Positions 1 through 9,306 of a DNA stretch of 64,000 bases are shown here, piece by piece. The notes beneath the pieces are model-generated. The model did no database searches, had not been told where the DNA came from, and worked only from the letters and a program-made list of their open reading frames with translations. Every line of letters begins with the position of its first letter. Positions within the stretch are counted from its first letter, which is position 1. The stretch covers positions 35,406 through 99,405 of the forward strand of contig JBAXOG010000002.1 in NCBI GenBank assembly GCA_037133395.1, read 5' to 3'. The stretch comes from CAIZQW01 sp037133395. GTDB taxonomy: Bacteria > Verrucomicrobiota > Kiritimatiellia > RFP12 > UBA1067. A program made the translations under genes and the position numbers.

Positions 1-1601
1 TTTTCATCGAGGGGACGCACTGAAACCCCTGCTTTCGCCGATCGTAGACAGCCTCCGACTTCAATATCCATCGGATTGTTGATAGGTCCGCCGCTGTCGT
101 CCATCGAGACGGCAACAACACCGTCGACGTAAAGCCGGTTGGCACCCGCGCTGTCGCGGGTCCACACCAGGTGATGCCAGACTCCGTCGTTGATCCTGAA
201 CAACGAGCCCATGAGTTGATCCTCCTTCTTGGTTGGAGAACGCCACTCTTGCTGCGACCCGATACCGACGATCACGCGGCCCTCGTTCTGCCCCGGCGTG
301 AATGAGCCGCCGGCAAGACTCCAATCAGCACCGAGACCAGGCACATCCTTGCTGACAAGTACCGCATCCCCCGGCCAGTACGTGTTGCTCCAATTCTCGC
401 TGGTGCAAATCCAGAACTCCACCGAGAGGCTGTTCAAGGATAAGCCCGCATCATGCGGTACGCGCATCAACGCCGAAGAGCCATCGAAGCACGCCGCCCG
501 CCCACCGATGCCTGGCACCCCAGGAACCGAGCGGACATTGCCGTGATAGCTGCCCGCGCGACGGAGACCGGAACAGTCGACCGTCACCGTGTTGTTGCTC
601 ATCGCCTCTTCTTCGAAACGCCAGAACCCAACCGGCCGGTCCGCCAGCACAAGCCGGGCATAAGAGTTACGAACATCCTGCGGCTCCTCTTTCGGCAGGC
701 TTCGTACAAAACCTTCACCCACCGAGTTGGTGCTGAACAGGGTCGCGCGTCCGTCCGCGTCGATCTGCAATTGCTGTCCTGCCAGCAACTCCGTGGCATT
801 GCGCACGTCACCCGTGCGCGATATCTGCTCCATCAGTTCTTGAGAAGACTCCACTTTCACCAAGCCTGTGAAGGTGTGGACCTGGCTCGCGCCGGACTCC
901 TCGGCCCTGATTCCAAACTCGGTTCCGAAATCCACCACCCGTGAGCTGGGCGTTTGGACGACGAACCCGATGGCTTTCTTGGGAACCATGCACGTTACCG
1001 CGCCGGTTCGAAGGAAGGCCCGGTCACGCGACTGGATCTCCAACACACTCGGCCCCTCCAAGATCATCCGGGCGCCGCTGTCGAACTCGATTTCGCACAA
1101 CCCTTGAACCAACTGAACCGTTCCGCACGTCAGACGGGTTCCGACCGCCGTCGCCTGCCGGCTGGTGCCCCACAGACATTTCACCGCATTGACCAGCGTG
1201 GCCACCTCGTCGGGTCGAGAAACGAAGGCCCTGCCCGTCACCTCCTGCCGTCCGCCCTGTGACTGGAACCGCAGCACCGCGCCCACCCCCAGCAAAAGGG
1301 CAACCGAAGCCGCCAGCGCCAGCCAGCGCAGCGGGAACCGCGTAGCCTCCTGATACGGCACCGTCACCGGCGCGACAGGCTCTTCCTTCTCATCGAAAGT
1401 CCCGACATGTTCGGATTCCCCCCGATAGCGCCACAGCATGCGTGCATGCAGATGCATGTACTTCACGTAAAACTCCCGTGCGGCAGGATCCGCTTTCAAC
1501 CTCTTTTCCAGTTGTGCGTCCTGCTCCGGCGTCGCACGCTCCTCGAGAAGCGTATCGATGAGTTCTTTCAGAACCTCTTGCTCTTTGGCGTGTATACTCA
1601 T
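1..1601 (-). CDS. FecR/LamG-domain membrane protein, C-terminus beyond window
   Basis: An uninterrupted frame of 533 codons runs from an ATG at 1601 off the left edge of the window. The first 60 residues are acidic and helical, like an anti-sigma segment; a single transmembrane helix lies at about residues 91-111 (core ALLLGVGAVL); a FecR-like beta domain follows (about 150-270, with VVDFGTEFGI), then a LamG/concanavalin-like jellyroll from about 320 (RPVGFWRFEEE, GVWHHLVWTRD). The start overlaps the stop of the upstream ECF sigma gene in an ATGA, so the two are translationally coupled. In PVC bacteria such pairs are thought to act as sigma factor plus membrane anti-sigma/sensor; here LamG would be the extracytoplasmic sugar- or protein-binding part. 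The partner role is inference; the domain reading is direct translation. Confidence 0.85.
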   Translation of the reverse strand, partial: MSIHAKEQEVLKELIDTLLEERATPEQDAQLEKRLKADPAAREFYVKYMHLHARMLWRYRGESEHVGTFDEKEEPVAPVTVPYQEATRFPLRWLALAASVALLLGVGAVLRFQSQGGRQEVTGRAFVSRPDEVATLVNAVKCLWGTSRQATAVGTRLTCGTVQLVQGLCEIEFDSGARMILEGPSVLEIQSRDRAFLRTGAVTCMVPKKAIGFVVQTPSSRVVDFGTEFGIRAEESGASQVHTFTGLVKVESSQELMEQISRTGDVRNATELLAGQQLQIDADGRATLFSTNSVGEGFVRSLPKEEPQDVRNSYARLVLADRPVGFWRFEEEAMSNNTVTVDCSGLRRAGSYHGNVRSVPGVPGIGGRAACFDGSSALMRVPHDAGLSLNSLSVEFWICTSENWSNTYWPGDAVLVSKDVPGLGADWSLAGGSFTPGQNEGRVIVGIGSQQEWRSPTKKEDQLMGSLFRINDGVWHHLVWTRDSAGANRLYVDGVVAVSMDDSGGPINNPMDIEVGGCLRSAKAGVSVRPLDE

Positions 1602-2128
1602 GTGCAAATCTCCTCTGACAAACGGCGGGTGATGCAGTCATACAGCAATCCGCGAATCCGCCTCAATTTCTTATAAACCGTATCCATCGGACACTGGAGA
1701 TCTCTCGCCACGTCCTTCACAAAAACACGTGTCTGGTAACAGCGCTCTACCAAATCACGCTCTTCCGTCGGTAACTTTTTCATGCACTGTTCAAGCGCAC
1801 TGGCTCGGCGCTCCAATTCATCGGCTTGGTTTAACTGCTCCTCGGCAATATTTTCCAGCAGCTCTGCATCCCAATTCACGACGGGGCTGCGCGTCTGCCG
1901 CTTGCGGTGATCCAACACCTTATACAAGGCAATCCGGCACGCCCAAGCGTAAAAACTCGTGCCGGGCTGGAACTCACTAAAGCGCCGAAACAGCACAAGA
2001 TAAGTCTCCTGCAGAATATCATCCGCATGTGAATGATTTCTCAGCAGGGAAATGATAAACCCATAAAGACGAGCTTGGTTAGCCAGTAGCAACTGAATGA
2101 ATTGTTCGTTGGTTTTTGTATCATCCAT
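1598..2128 (-). CDS. ECF-type sigma-70 factor (Rhodopirellula/Verrucomicrobium type)
   Basis: A 176-residue RNA polymerase sigma factor with only regions 2 and 4. Region 2 contains HADDILQETYLVLFRR and FYAWACRIALYKVLDHRKR; region 4 contains LPTEERDLVERCY and the helix-turn-helix VKDVARDLQCPMDTVYKKLRRIR. I prefer the second ATG (2128), which lies six bases after GGGAG, over the ATG six bases further upstream. The gene ends in an ATGA overlap with the FecR/LamG gene, indicating co-translation and a sigma/anti-sigma pairing. Its target promoters cannot be read from this window. Alternative members of the family differ in region 4, but the two-domain architecture is unambiguous. Confidence 0.9.
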   Translation of the reverse strand: MDDTKTNEQFIQLLLANQARLYGFIISLLRNHSHADDILQETYLVLFRRFSEFQPGTSFYAWACRIALYKVLDHRKRQTRSPVVNWDAELLENIAEEQLNQADELERRASALEQCMKKLPTEERDLVERCYQTRVFVKDVARDLQCPMDTVYKKLRRIRGLLYDCITRRLSEEICT

Positions 2129-2646
2129 ATACATCTCCCGTGAGCCACACCTCGTTGAATTCCGATCACAACCATCATTACTTTCTAGCTTACCTCATTA
2201 TGTATATTGACACCATAATTAAAAATGTGCGTTAAAATTCAAAAAAATGTGAAGCGAATACGCTTGTACCTTATTGCGTGATTGCCTTATTGCCTTGTTT
2301 ATTGAAAACTGCGGCTCACCAAGATCCGGTCCGGCAGTGGCCGGACCGGACCCTACCTTTCGACGAGGACTTGGGACACGGGACCTGGGACTTGCAGGAA
2401 CAGTCGCGTTTTCGTACTAGCGACTCAATCGGTCAACCTTGTCAATGCGGTCAGTCGCGTTAGTCGCTCACTCAGTCAATCGGTCAAGGGGTCAATCCGT
2501 CACAAACCGAGATAGCGCGTAGCGCGCAAGGTAGGTAGAACCGCCTGCCACGCCGTAGCCGTAGTGTAGGCAGCCAGGCGCTCGTCCCTCCCAAAAGCGA
2601 CTTCTCCCACCATTCCATTATTCCAGCATTCCAATGCCGTTAACGC
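2129..2646. other. Gene-free spacer with low-complexity repeated words
   Basis: No convincing gene. The part next to the sigma gene (2160-2250) is AT-rich and is the likely promoter region of the sigma/FecR pair. From about 2252 the text turns repetitive: AAGCG-AATA-CGCTT (short hairpin), repeated TTATTGCC-like words, then GGTCAA/GTCAATC words (2400-2500), and finally CATTCC words at 2608-2636. The same hairpin and words recur at 17400-17510 and related words at 7204-7245, 12740-12775 and 15866-15900. A GCTCGTCCCTCCC segment at 2580-2592 is shared with the MITE-like element at 54106-54253. Confidence 0.6.
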
Positions 2647-5553
2647 TTACTCGACTGCTGTTTTATATTTGATGCGCTTGTTCATGTAGAGGTCATATTT
2701 TTCGCGCTCGCCGTCACTCCAGGCGCCAGCCTCCGTATAGTTTTCGCAGAAGGGCACGCAGAGGTCAACCCACATCGCGATAACAGCGACTTCTTGGGCT
2801 GTGATGGTCTTGCAATGGCCAGCATCCAGCTTTTTAAAGAACGGACTGGTATTCGATCCTTTGAAATAGGGCGGAATCAGTTTGACCGTCGAAGCCGCAG
2901 TGATCCAGTTTAGCAACTCGTGGTCTGCATTGCCGCGCCAACGCTGGCCCCCCTTCTTCTCATCTGAACGTGAATGAGTCAGTGTCAAATAGGACTGCAA
3001 CCAGGTGCGTTTCGCACCCGAGTCCAATACAGGCGTCTTTGTCAAATCATAGGTTCCTGGAAGTTTGTCTCCCTTTCCATCATGACACTTCACGCAATGA
3101 CGGTCGAGAATCGGCTGAACTTCCTTGGTAAAGCTGAAGCCGCGCTTGGGCCCATTGATCGGTGCCAAGGCCTGTGCGCCTGTGGCTAGCGCTTTTGTGG
3201 TGCTTTTCTTATAGCTGGAGGGGACGCTATTCTTATTCTCATGGCATCCGACGCACGAAGCATTCTCGCCCTGTTGAAGTGTTGTCCAGCTTCGCATGGT
3301 CTGAACCATACGTCCCTTTTCATCCAGCAAAATAAAGTAAATCGGCTTGCAGGATTCTGTCTTGAAGAAGACAGATCCGTCCTCGTAGACCTTTGCATCG
3401 CCCACGAGTATCTTCGGATCCCACGCGCCATTACCAATCGCAACAGGCGTACTCACCAGCGCACCGCCACCCGGCCCTCCATTGCCATTATTGCCAATGC
3501 CTGCCACGCGGAATTCAAGCTCAGCAACGCGCAGCGTCTTAATGGTGCCGCGCTTTACATCCTTCATGGGCTCGCCTTCATACACGTCCTGAATATAGAA
3601 GGAACCCTCTCGCTTGCCGTCCTGCACCATGGAGGGGCGTTGCAACGGACGCTTACGTGGAACAAGCGGCACCGCACGTCCGCAAGCCAAGCCCAGACGC
3701 GAGGCAAGTATCTCACGTTTGCCATCGATATCCATCCAGTAAATACCAAAGCCTGTCTTGCGATCACGGTCACGACGACCTCCGCCCTTCGCGCCCCAGC
3801 CGATGGGATTGTACGTCACCACCAGTTGCTTCTGGTCGATCGGATAGGGATAAGCAAAGAGATCGTTTTCTTGTCCATAGCCATCGATGCGGATCGGATC
3901 TATTGCCGGCGGCGGACGGACAGGCGCCACAATCGTGATGCCTTCCGTTTCTTGACGTCCCTTGGCGGGCTCAATGAAAATCAGCTCGCCCGGCTGGAAG
4001 GAGTGATGTCCCGTTGCAATAGCAAAGATGTTCGGCGACCCCGGAACAGCGCGGGCATGCGCAATGGTCGTCGGAAACCAGGAATTTTCGCCATAGACCG
4101 CAGTCTGTGCGGTGCCGTCTGGGAACATCTGGAACAAGGGCTGAGGATACATCTGGGAACGGTCATTGTATTCCCAGCGCGTGTACAGAATGCGGTTGTC
4201 CCACGTGAGGGTCGGATAGTTATCATGTACTTGGTCAAAAGCCATGCGCCGAATGTTTTTCCCGTTGGCGTCGCACCCATACAGGTTACTCACCTCTGTC
4301 CACCAGCAATCAACCGTCTGCATACAACGCGAAGAGTTAAAGATAATCTTTCCATCGGCAAGATAACACCCTTCATAATCTGCGACCCCCACGCCCTCCG
4401 TAAGCTGACGCATCTCTCCAATCTTCGTCCCAGTAGCATCCAAGGTGCATTCATAAAGATGGTAGTCATCCTCGCGGTCAGACTTTTTCCACGAGAACAT
4501 GATCTTCTTGCCGTCAAAGTCCACATCGACATCACGAATGATTCCTTCCTTTGTCTCCAAAAGAATGGTCTCTTTCCAAAGTCCGTCCGGTGTCGCGTCT
4601 GCAAGGCAGAGCTGACCGCCAGCCCCAAAATTGCGTTCCGCCTGAGCATCAGAGACGGCTTCCGTATAGGCATAGTGTGATCCGCCCATCACAAAGTGAC
4701 GCGCATAGACAAGCCTCGGCATGCCGCTAAAAACAGGTTTCAGACGAGCGGCGCGACGCGCCAAGCAAACCTTGCGATAAAAAGCGAGCATGGCCTTTAC
4801 GTCATTTCCAGCAGGTACTTGCTCGGTATTCCATTTGCCACCCACATTCGTCCGCACGTCAGCCAGAGCCGCTTCCATGGCAACCTTCAGTTGCGCAACG
4901 CAATCCCCCTTATTTAGCAAGGCCATTCCATAATTATCCTTTAAATCTTGGCGCAACCAATCAGCCAGCAACTCATCGCTCGTCTCAATCGCATCCCAAA
5001 GCTGATGATATGTCTGAGCCTTCTTCTGTAAGGGTTGCCCCAACAACTGTTCAACAAAAACAATAGCTTCTTCAGGGGACGAGACGGACGGACGAGGCCC
5101 GATATTTACATCAATCCCCTGCCCGCCCGAAGTCTGCAAGCAATGAACAGCAATGAAATTCTGTCCCTCTTTCAGGGTCGCTTGCGCCTCCTTCGAGATG
5201 GAAAATTCACGATATTCCGTAATATACCCCTTCGTCTCACAAGCCTTTAAACCATTGATATAGACGGTCGCATCCTCATCGTGGATCATCTTGAGGACAC
5301 ACGGGATTATCTTCTTAGGTTCCAATTGGAATGCGCGACGCATCCAAATATCTTTTGTGCGCCACTCGGTCTTCACCTCAATATTCGGCGTGCCGGGTGT
5401 ACCAAAGGGGCTTTCGCCCTTCTTCCAGGCGTCATCCTTAAAGTCCTGCTTAAACCAATCGTCAGCAGGCTTTATAAAGGTATACTTCCACTCAACAGCC
5501 TGTGCAAAAAATGTCGCCCCTAAACACCCCATAACAAATAATACTTTTCTCAT
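2647..5553 (-). CDS. HzsA-related exported c-type haem protein
   Basis: A 968-residue protein with a signal peptide (MRKVLFVMGCLGATFFAQA). The middle is rich in beta-propeller-like strands, with repeated DG(K/R)I(I/L) blades resembling TolB/WD repeats (GKIIFNSSR, DNRILYTRWEYND). The C-terminal third has two CxxCH haem c sites, CVGCH and CVKCH. This architecture matches proteins named HzsA-related (hydrazine synthase alpha-subunit homologues) found widely in PVC genomes outside anammox bacteria; their reaction is not established. No hydrazine synthase beta/gamma partner is present, so hydrazine synthesis is not implied. The gene starts 59 bases after the stop of the dehydrogenase gene that ends the sugar operon, so read-through from that operon is possible. 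A paralog lies at 40495-43353. Confidence 0.75.
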   Translation of the reverse strand: MRKVLFVMGCLGATFFAQAVEWKYTFIKPADDWFKQDFKDDAWKKGESPFGTPGTPNIEVKTEWRTKDIWMRRAFQLEPKKIIPCVLKMIHDEDATVYINGLKACETKGYITEYREFSISKEAQATLKEGQNFIAVHCLQTSGGQGIDVNIGPRPSVSSPEEAIVFVEQLLGQPLQKKAQTYHQLWDAIETSDELLADWLRQDLKDNYGMALLNKGDCVAQLKVAMEAALADVRTNVGGKWNTEQVPAGNDVKAMLAFYRKVCLARRAARLKPVFSGMPRLVYARHFVMGGSHYAYTEAVSDAQAERNFGAGGQLCLADATPDGLWKETILLETKEGIIRDVDVDFDGKKIMFSWKKSDREDDYHLYECTLDATGTKIGEMRQLTEGVGVADYEGCYLADGKIIFNSSRCMQTVDCWWTEVSNLYGCDANGKNIRRMAFDQVHDNYPTLTWDNRILYTRWEYNDRSQMYPQPLFQMFPDGTAQTAVYGENSWFPTTIAHARAVPGSPNIFAIATGHHSFQPGELIFIEPAKGRQETEGITIVAPVRPPPAIDPIRIDGYGQENDLFAYPYPIDQKQLVVTYNPIGWGAKGGGRRDRDRKTGFGIYWMDIDGKREILASRLGLACGRAVPLVPRKRPLQRPSMVQDGKREGSFYIQDVYEGEPMKDVKRGTIKTLRVAELEFRVAGIGNNGNGGPGGGALVSTPVAIGNGAWDPKILVGDAKVYEDGSVFFKTESCKPIYFILLDEKGRMVQTMRSWTTLQQGENASCVGCHENKNSVPSSYKKSTTKALATGAQALAPINGPKRGFSFTKEVQPILDRHCVKCHDGKGDKLPGTYDLTKTPVLDSGAKRTWLQSYLTLTHSRSDEKKGGQRWRGNADHELLNWITAASTVKLIPPYFKGSNTSPFFKKLDAGHCKTITAQEVAVIAMWVDLCVPFCENYTEAGAWSDGEREKYDLYMNKRIKYKTAVE

Positions 5554-5612
5554 CCCTGTTTCCCCTTATCGTATGAACCTTGCCGCCTAAAGGCGGAACT
5601 CCAAACAAAACA

Positions 5613-6566
5613 CTAACGCACTAACGAACTAACCTTCTCACCCTTCAACACCTTGATGATGTTGTCAACCGCCATGATCCCCATACCCTTGACTGCTTCA
5701 GCCGTATGCGCGCCCGTGTGCGGCGTAAAGATCACATTCTTCAATCCCTTTAGCGGCGACACCAACAGCGGCTCCTGCTCAAACGCATCCAACCCGAGGC
5801 CACCCAGTTGCCCGCTGACAACCGCTTGCGCAGCCGCCTCTTCATCAATGAGCCCGCCCCGCGCGGTATTGATAATGATAGCACCCTTTTTCATCTTTGC
5901 AATACGTTCCGCATGGATCATGCGTTTCGTCTCGTCGTTTAAGGGCACATGCAAGGAAACAAAATCAGATGTGGTGATCACTTCATCCATCGTCTTCTTT
6001 GCAATACCGTTCGCAGAAGCAAACGACTCATCAAAGAAGGGATCATACGCAACCACCGTCATACCAAAAGCGATTGCGCGTTTCGCAAGATTTTTGCCAA
6101 TGGCTCCAAGGCCCACAATGCCGAGGGTCTTGCCATTCAGCTCCATACCCTCATTCCGTGGCCACTCCCCAGCCTCCACGGCCTTGTGCAGACGGGGAAT
6201 ATTGCGCGCGACACAGAGCATCAATGCGAACGCCAATTCGCAGACTGCCACGGCATTGGTGCCTGGGGTATTGGTCACAATAATACCTCTGCGCTTGCAT
6301 GCTGGCAAGTCCACGCGGTCAACACCCGCGCCATAGCGACTAATGACTTTCAGACTTGCAGGTGCTTTTTCAATGACCTCAGCGGTGATGTAGTCGAGAC
6401 CCGCCACATATCCATCTACCCCCTCAAGGCGGGCAAGGATCTCTTCGGGTTGAAGAGGCTTCCCTGTTTCGTTGTAAACCACTTCATCTGCAAATGCTTC
6501 AAGTGTTTTCCTGGCTTGCGCATTTTCAGGTTTCAGAAAAGATGTGGGCGTCGCTAATATTTTCAT
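5613..6566 (-). CDS. D-2-hydroxyacid dehydrogenase (phosphoglycerate dehydrogenase-like)
   Basis: A 317-residue NAD-dependent D-isomer 2-hydroxyacid dehydrogenase. The Rossmann motif GIVGLGAIGKNLAKR sits near residue 145; the catalytic triad is visible as R in TARGGLIDEEA, E in FEQEPL and H in TPHTGAH. There is no C-terminal ACT domain, so this is a short SerA-like form rather than the allosteric biosynthetic enzyme. The ATG at 6566 is preferred because it follows GGAGGGG; a seven-residue upstream extension would overlap the preceding gene. It is the last gene of the sugar operon and could reduce a 2-keto acid or oxidise a hydroxy acid made by the upstream enzymes. The family is secure; the substrate is unknown. 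Confidence 0.85.
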   Translation of the reverse strand: MKILATPTSFLKPENAQARKTLEAFADEVVYNETGKPLQPEEILARLEGVDGYVAGLDYITAEVIEKAPASLKVISRYGAGVDRVDLPACKRRGIIVTNTPGTNAVAVCELAFALMLCVARNIPRLHKAVEAGEWPRNEGMELNGKTLGIVGLGAIGKNLAKRAIAFGMTVVAYDPFFDESFASANGIAKKTMDEVITTSDFVSLHVPLNDETKRMIHAERIAKMKKGAIIINTARGGLIDEEAAAQAVVSGQLGGLGLDAFEQEPLLVSPLKGLKNVIFTPHTGAHTAEAVKGMGIMAVDNIIKVLKGEKVSSLVR

Positions 6567-6577
6567 GGTCCCCTCCG

Positions 6578-7186
6578 TTACTTCCATTTCGGATTGTCAA
6601 TCGCTGCGGGCAGACCATCCTTCTCAACCAGAAGTTTACGATAACCCTTGGTTTCAATGGTACCGTAATCATGTCCGGCGTCCGCACGAAAAACAAAGAA
6701 CGTAAAAAGCGGCTCCGTTGCACTGACGTTGATACTGCGATGCGCATAGCGTTTAGGAACGTAAACAACCTTGCCGGGCGTCAATTCCTGCGCAGACCAA
6801 TCGCCTTCAGGGTTTTCCAGCAACATATAACCATGACCGCCCATACAATAATAAATCTCCGCAGTATCCAGAATCGTGTGAAAATGTCCCTTGGTCATGA
6901 AATACTCATGCCCCACCTTTCCAGGATAAGTAATGGAACAGCCAAAGGCAAGGTCGCCCGCATGCTCTGGCACCCCCATTTCATGAAATTCATAGACAAC
7001 AGGATCGCCCTGCTTGAGCATTTCTGCATACGCAACATCATCCGCAAACATGCCCTTCATCTGGCTTAATTTGCGCTGGGTTGTCGCCTTCTTGTCAGAC
7101 GCTCCTGTCTTCAAATTAAAATCAATCAGAAATCCCCGTTCATAATCAAACGGATTTTCACTCGCATTAAAACTTGCCATATTCAT
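6578..7186 (-). CDS. pgiA: Cupin-type glucose-6-phosphate isomerase
   Basis: A 202-residue cupin of the archaeal-type phosphoglucose isomerase family (GPI, PF06560). The metal-binding cupin signature is seen in TKGHFHTILDTAEIYYCMGG, with later H in VPKRYAHRSIN; the proline-rich strand and the final metal-site region follow. In the family these metal-dependent enzymes interconvert glucose 6-phosphate and fructose 6-phosphate and are unrelated to the usual Pgi. Its position within a pentose/polyol-type operon suggests it may act on a different sugar phosphate here. The gene ends 11 bases before the start of the dehydrogenase gene. Family assignment rests on the cupin motif context and length. 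Confidence 0.75.
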   Translation of the reverse strand: MNMASFNASENPFDYERGFLIDFNLKTGASDKKATTQRKLSQMKGMFADDVAYAEMLKQGDPVVYEFHEMGVPEHAGDLAFGCSITYPGKVGHEYFMTKGHFHTILDTAEIYYCMGGHGYMLLENPEGDWSAQELTPGKVVYVPKRYAHRSINVSATEPLFTFFVFRADAGHDYGTIETKGYRKLLVEKDGLPAAIDNPKWK

Positions 7187-7387
7187 CCTTGTCTATAACT
7201 TCAATGGAATTGCCTTATTGCCTTATTGCGTTATTGCCTTATTGAATTCGTGTGGTTCGTGTTATTCGATGCTAAAAAGTTACTCTTTCGTTTATGGCCG
7301 GGGTCTCACTGCCAACTGCTACTGCCTACTGCCACCCTGTCCGCCGTAGGCATCGCGAAGGCGGATGTGCCGCCTCGGGTGGCTGGC
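7187..7387. repeat. Intra-operon spacer made of short repeated words
   Basis: This 200-base gap is the only sizeable one inside the sugar operon. It contains TTATTGCC-type words repeated about four to five times at 7204-7245, then ACTGCC/CTACTGCC words at 7308-7335, then a GC-rich imperfect hairpin region (CCGCC...GGCGG) at 7340-7375. No reading frame with coding character is seen. The TTATTGC words recur at 2268-2300 and 17396-17412. Confidence 0.55.
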
Positions 7388-8347
7388 TTACCTTCTATTG
7401 AACTCAGATGCCACACGGTCACACTCTTTCAGCAAGGCGCCCTCGATCTTGAGATCAAACACTTCAGCAATGACCGATGTCCAACCGTAAATGAAGTACA
7501 TCCAGCCATCCTCGACATAAAGGTTGCGGTCTGCCTTCTGCTCCAACCCCTGATGCATGAAGCGCAGGTCTCCGCGATAGTTAATCTCCCAAACTAACGC
7601 GTTTTGCGGAAACTTCGCGGCATCGGTCAGCGGAGATCCTGGACGGTCTTTACCGAGACCAGTCGCATTAATGATGAGGGATCCTTTGGGCATCTTGTGT
7701 AACACGGTGTCATTCTGCCCAGGATCAGGCGTGAGAAAATACTCACATACTGTCTGTCCCTTTGTATTGAGCAGGGTCTTATTGATATGTTCAATTTCAT
7801 CCAAGCGAGGCTTGCTACGATTCGCAACAATAATCTTGGATGGGTAATTGCCTGCGAATGCATCGCGCAGAAAGTAAGAGCACATGGAAATCGCGCTGCC
7901 ACCTGCACCCATGATAAAAACACCGGCCTCCGGATTAGTTTTCCAGTAATTTTTGGGGACAAATTCTTCAAGTGCCAAACCACAGGTAATTGGATCCTTG
8001 GCATGGCCGCACAATTTTGCCCCGCGCTTTGAAATGGAAGAGAGTTCGCCGAACTGCGTGGCATACGGATCAAGATAGTCGAACATGTCCTTGCAGGCGT
8101 CAAAGAGGTCAATCTTGTGCGTTGTCACCAGCGCACCCATGGAGAGCGGATCTTCTCTTAAAAACTTCACAACCTTACGATAAACTTCGGGGTCCGCATG
8201 AATCGTGATATCAATGCCCTTCATGACCGTATTTTTCAACCCCAATGTCTTGGCCCATTCCGGAAAGACCTTCATGATGGATGAACTTCCAGTCGTCACG
8301 CCAATAAAGTACATCGTCGGTTGTGTCGCTGGCTCAAAGTTAAACAT
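7388..8347 (-). CDS. Shikimate dehydrogenase-like (AroE family) oxidoreductase
   Basis: A 319-residue protein with the AroE fold. The N-terminal substrate domain has the catalytic-lysine region TTHKIDLF, and the Rossmann domain has MGAGGSAISMCSYFL near residue 145, followed by IVANRSKPRLDEI. It is longer than typical AroE (about 270 residues), and the classic PxK motif is replaced by TTHK, so a role outside shikimate synthesis is likely. It overlaps the upstream lactonase-type gene by eight bases and sits inside the sugar operon, which points to oxidation or reduction of a sugar-acid or polyol intermediate. Family is well supported; substrate and cofactor are inference. Confidence 0.75.
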   Translation of the reverse strand: MFNFEPATQPTMYFIGVTTGSSSIMKVFPEWAKTLGLKNTVMKGIDITIHADPEVYRKVVKFLREDPLSMGALVTTHKIDLFDACKDMFDYLDPYATQFGELSSISKRGAKLCGHAKDPITCGLALEEFVPKNYWKTNPEAGVFIMGAGGSAISMCSYFLRDAFAGNYPSKIIVANRSKPRLDEIEHINKTLLNTKGQTVCEYFLTPDPGQNDTVLHKMPKGSLIINATGLGKDRPGSPLTDAAKFPQNALVWEINYRGDLRFMHQGLEQKADRNLYVEDGWMYFIYGWTSVIAEVFDLKIEGALLKECDRVASEFNRR

Positions 8348-9305
8348 GTCGCTTCTCCTTATTTATTCTCAGCGCTTCTTGTGGATTAGCCACAAGCATT
8401 TTTTCGCAATCTTCTTTGTTAACTCCTCGTTGCACTAGATAGGGCAGGAAGGTCTTGCTCAGGTAATCAAGTCCCATATCACCGCCATAATTATGTAACC
8501 GTACGCGCGTACTATCGAGCCCCAGCAGCAACTGTCCTGCATAGTCATTCTCAATCATCGCGCAAATTAAATCCGCCTCTTTCACATCATCGTGATACTT
8601 CACCCGATTAATCGTGTCATATTCCAAAAAAACCCCAGTGTCGAGACAGTCCTTATGATAGGCAAAATCATATTGTGCGCGATCCAAATGGCAGAGGATA
8701 ATGCGGTGGGACTGAATCCCCCTATTTGCAAAGAAGATCAGGATTTCCAACGCATCCGCGCCCTTTTCAACATGGCAAAAGATGGTTGCTCCTGTTTCGA
8801 CCGCAGCAGCAGCGGCAGCCTCAAAGAGTTTCTCGTAGGTCGCATCCGCATAAATGCCGCCTGCGTCAACGGCCACTTTGATGAGGCCGGCTTTACAAAA
8901 GAGACGTTTTGCACCTGCACCCATAGACGAGAACATCCCCTGTTCAACTTCGCTGATGTAGAACTCGGTTATCGCTTGGACCGAATCACGGAAGATGTAA
9001 CTGTCAGCATTGTAAAAGAGTGTCTTATGAAATCCCGTAACCGCAATGATCTTCACGCCCGTCTTTTCTGAAGCCGCCAACAAATGCTCGGCCATACGAC
9101 CCGCAAACACAGGCTGCGCATCCACGAGGCTTTGACCGCCACAGGAGCGAAAGAGCTCGAGCTCAGCGGACGATTTATCAAGATCGTCTATAAGCAAAAG
9201 AGGAGAAACTTCGAACGCTTTGCAACGCTCAATAAAGAGATGCTCATGACACTGGCAAAAGCCAAGTGTCTTCGCCTCAATATCACCTGTTACAGTCCGC
9301 ACCAT
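8340..9305 (-). CDS. Phosphotriesterase-family (COG1735) amidohydrolase, candidate sugar lactonase
   Basis: A 321-residue TIM-barrel metal hydrolase. The binuclear metal ligands of the family are visible in order: HEH in CHEHLF near residue 20, the bridging lysine in AGLIKVAVD, H in FCHVEKG, H in LCHLDRAQ, and the final D in LLGLDSTRV. Members of this family next to sugar genes include characterised phosphofuranose lactonases, so hydrolysis of a (phospho)lactone formed by the neighbouring zinc dehydrogenase is a reasonable hypothesis. The gene starts one base after the stop of the dehydrogenase gene and overlaps the AroE-like gene at its end. Phosphotriester hydrolysis is unlikely to be the natural role. 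Confidence 0.8.
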   Translation of the reverse strand: MVRTVTGDIEAKTLGFCQCHEHLFIERCKAFEVSPLLLIDDLDKSSAELELFRSCGGQSLVDAQPVFAGRMAEHLLAASEKTGVKIIAVTGFHKTLFYNADSYIFRDSVQAITEFYISEVEQGMFSSMGAGAKRLFCKAGLIKVAVDAGGIYADATYEKLFEAAAAAAVETGATIFCHVEKGADALEILIFFANRGIQSHRIILCHLDRAQYDFAYHKDCLDTGVFLEYDTINRVKYHDDVKEADLICAMIENDYAGQLLLGLDSTRVRLHNYGGDMGLDYLSKTFLPYLVQRGVNKEDCEKMLVANPQEALRINKEKRHV

Positions 9306-9306
9306 A

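Noticed and set aside
3241..4680. Long plus-strand frame (479 codons) opposite the first HzsA-related gene
   Set aside because: Antisense shadow: the minus-strand frame has signal peptide, haem motifs and propeller repeats; this one has no recognisable motif.
2647..5553. Evidence of anammox hydrazine synthesis
   Set aside because: Only an alpha-like protein is present, with no beta/gamma subunits or hydrazine dehydrogenase; HzsA-related proteins are widespread outside anammox bacteria.
5583..5596. CCGCC-TAAA-GGCGG hairpin as terminator of the sugar operon
   Set aside because: No T-run follows it in the direction of transcription and the stem is only five base pairs.
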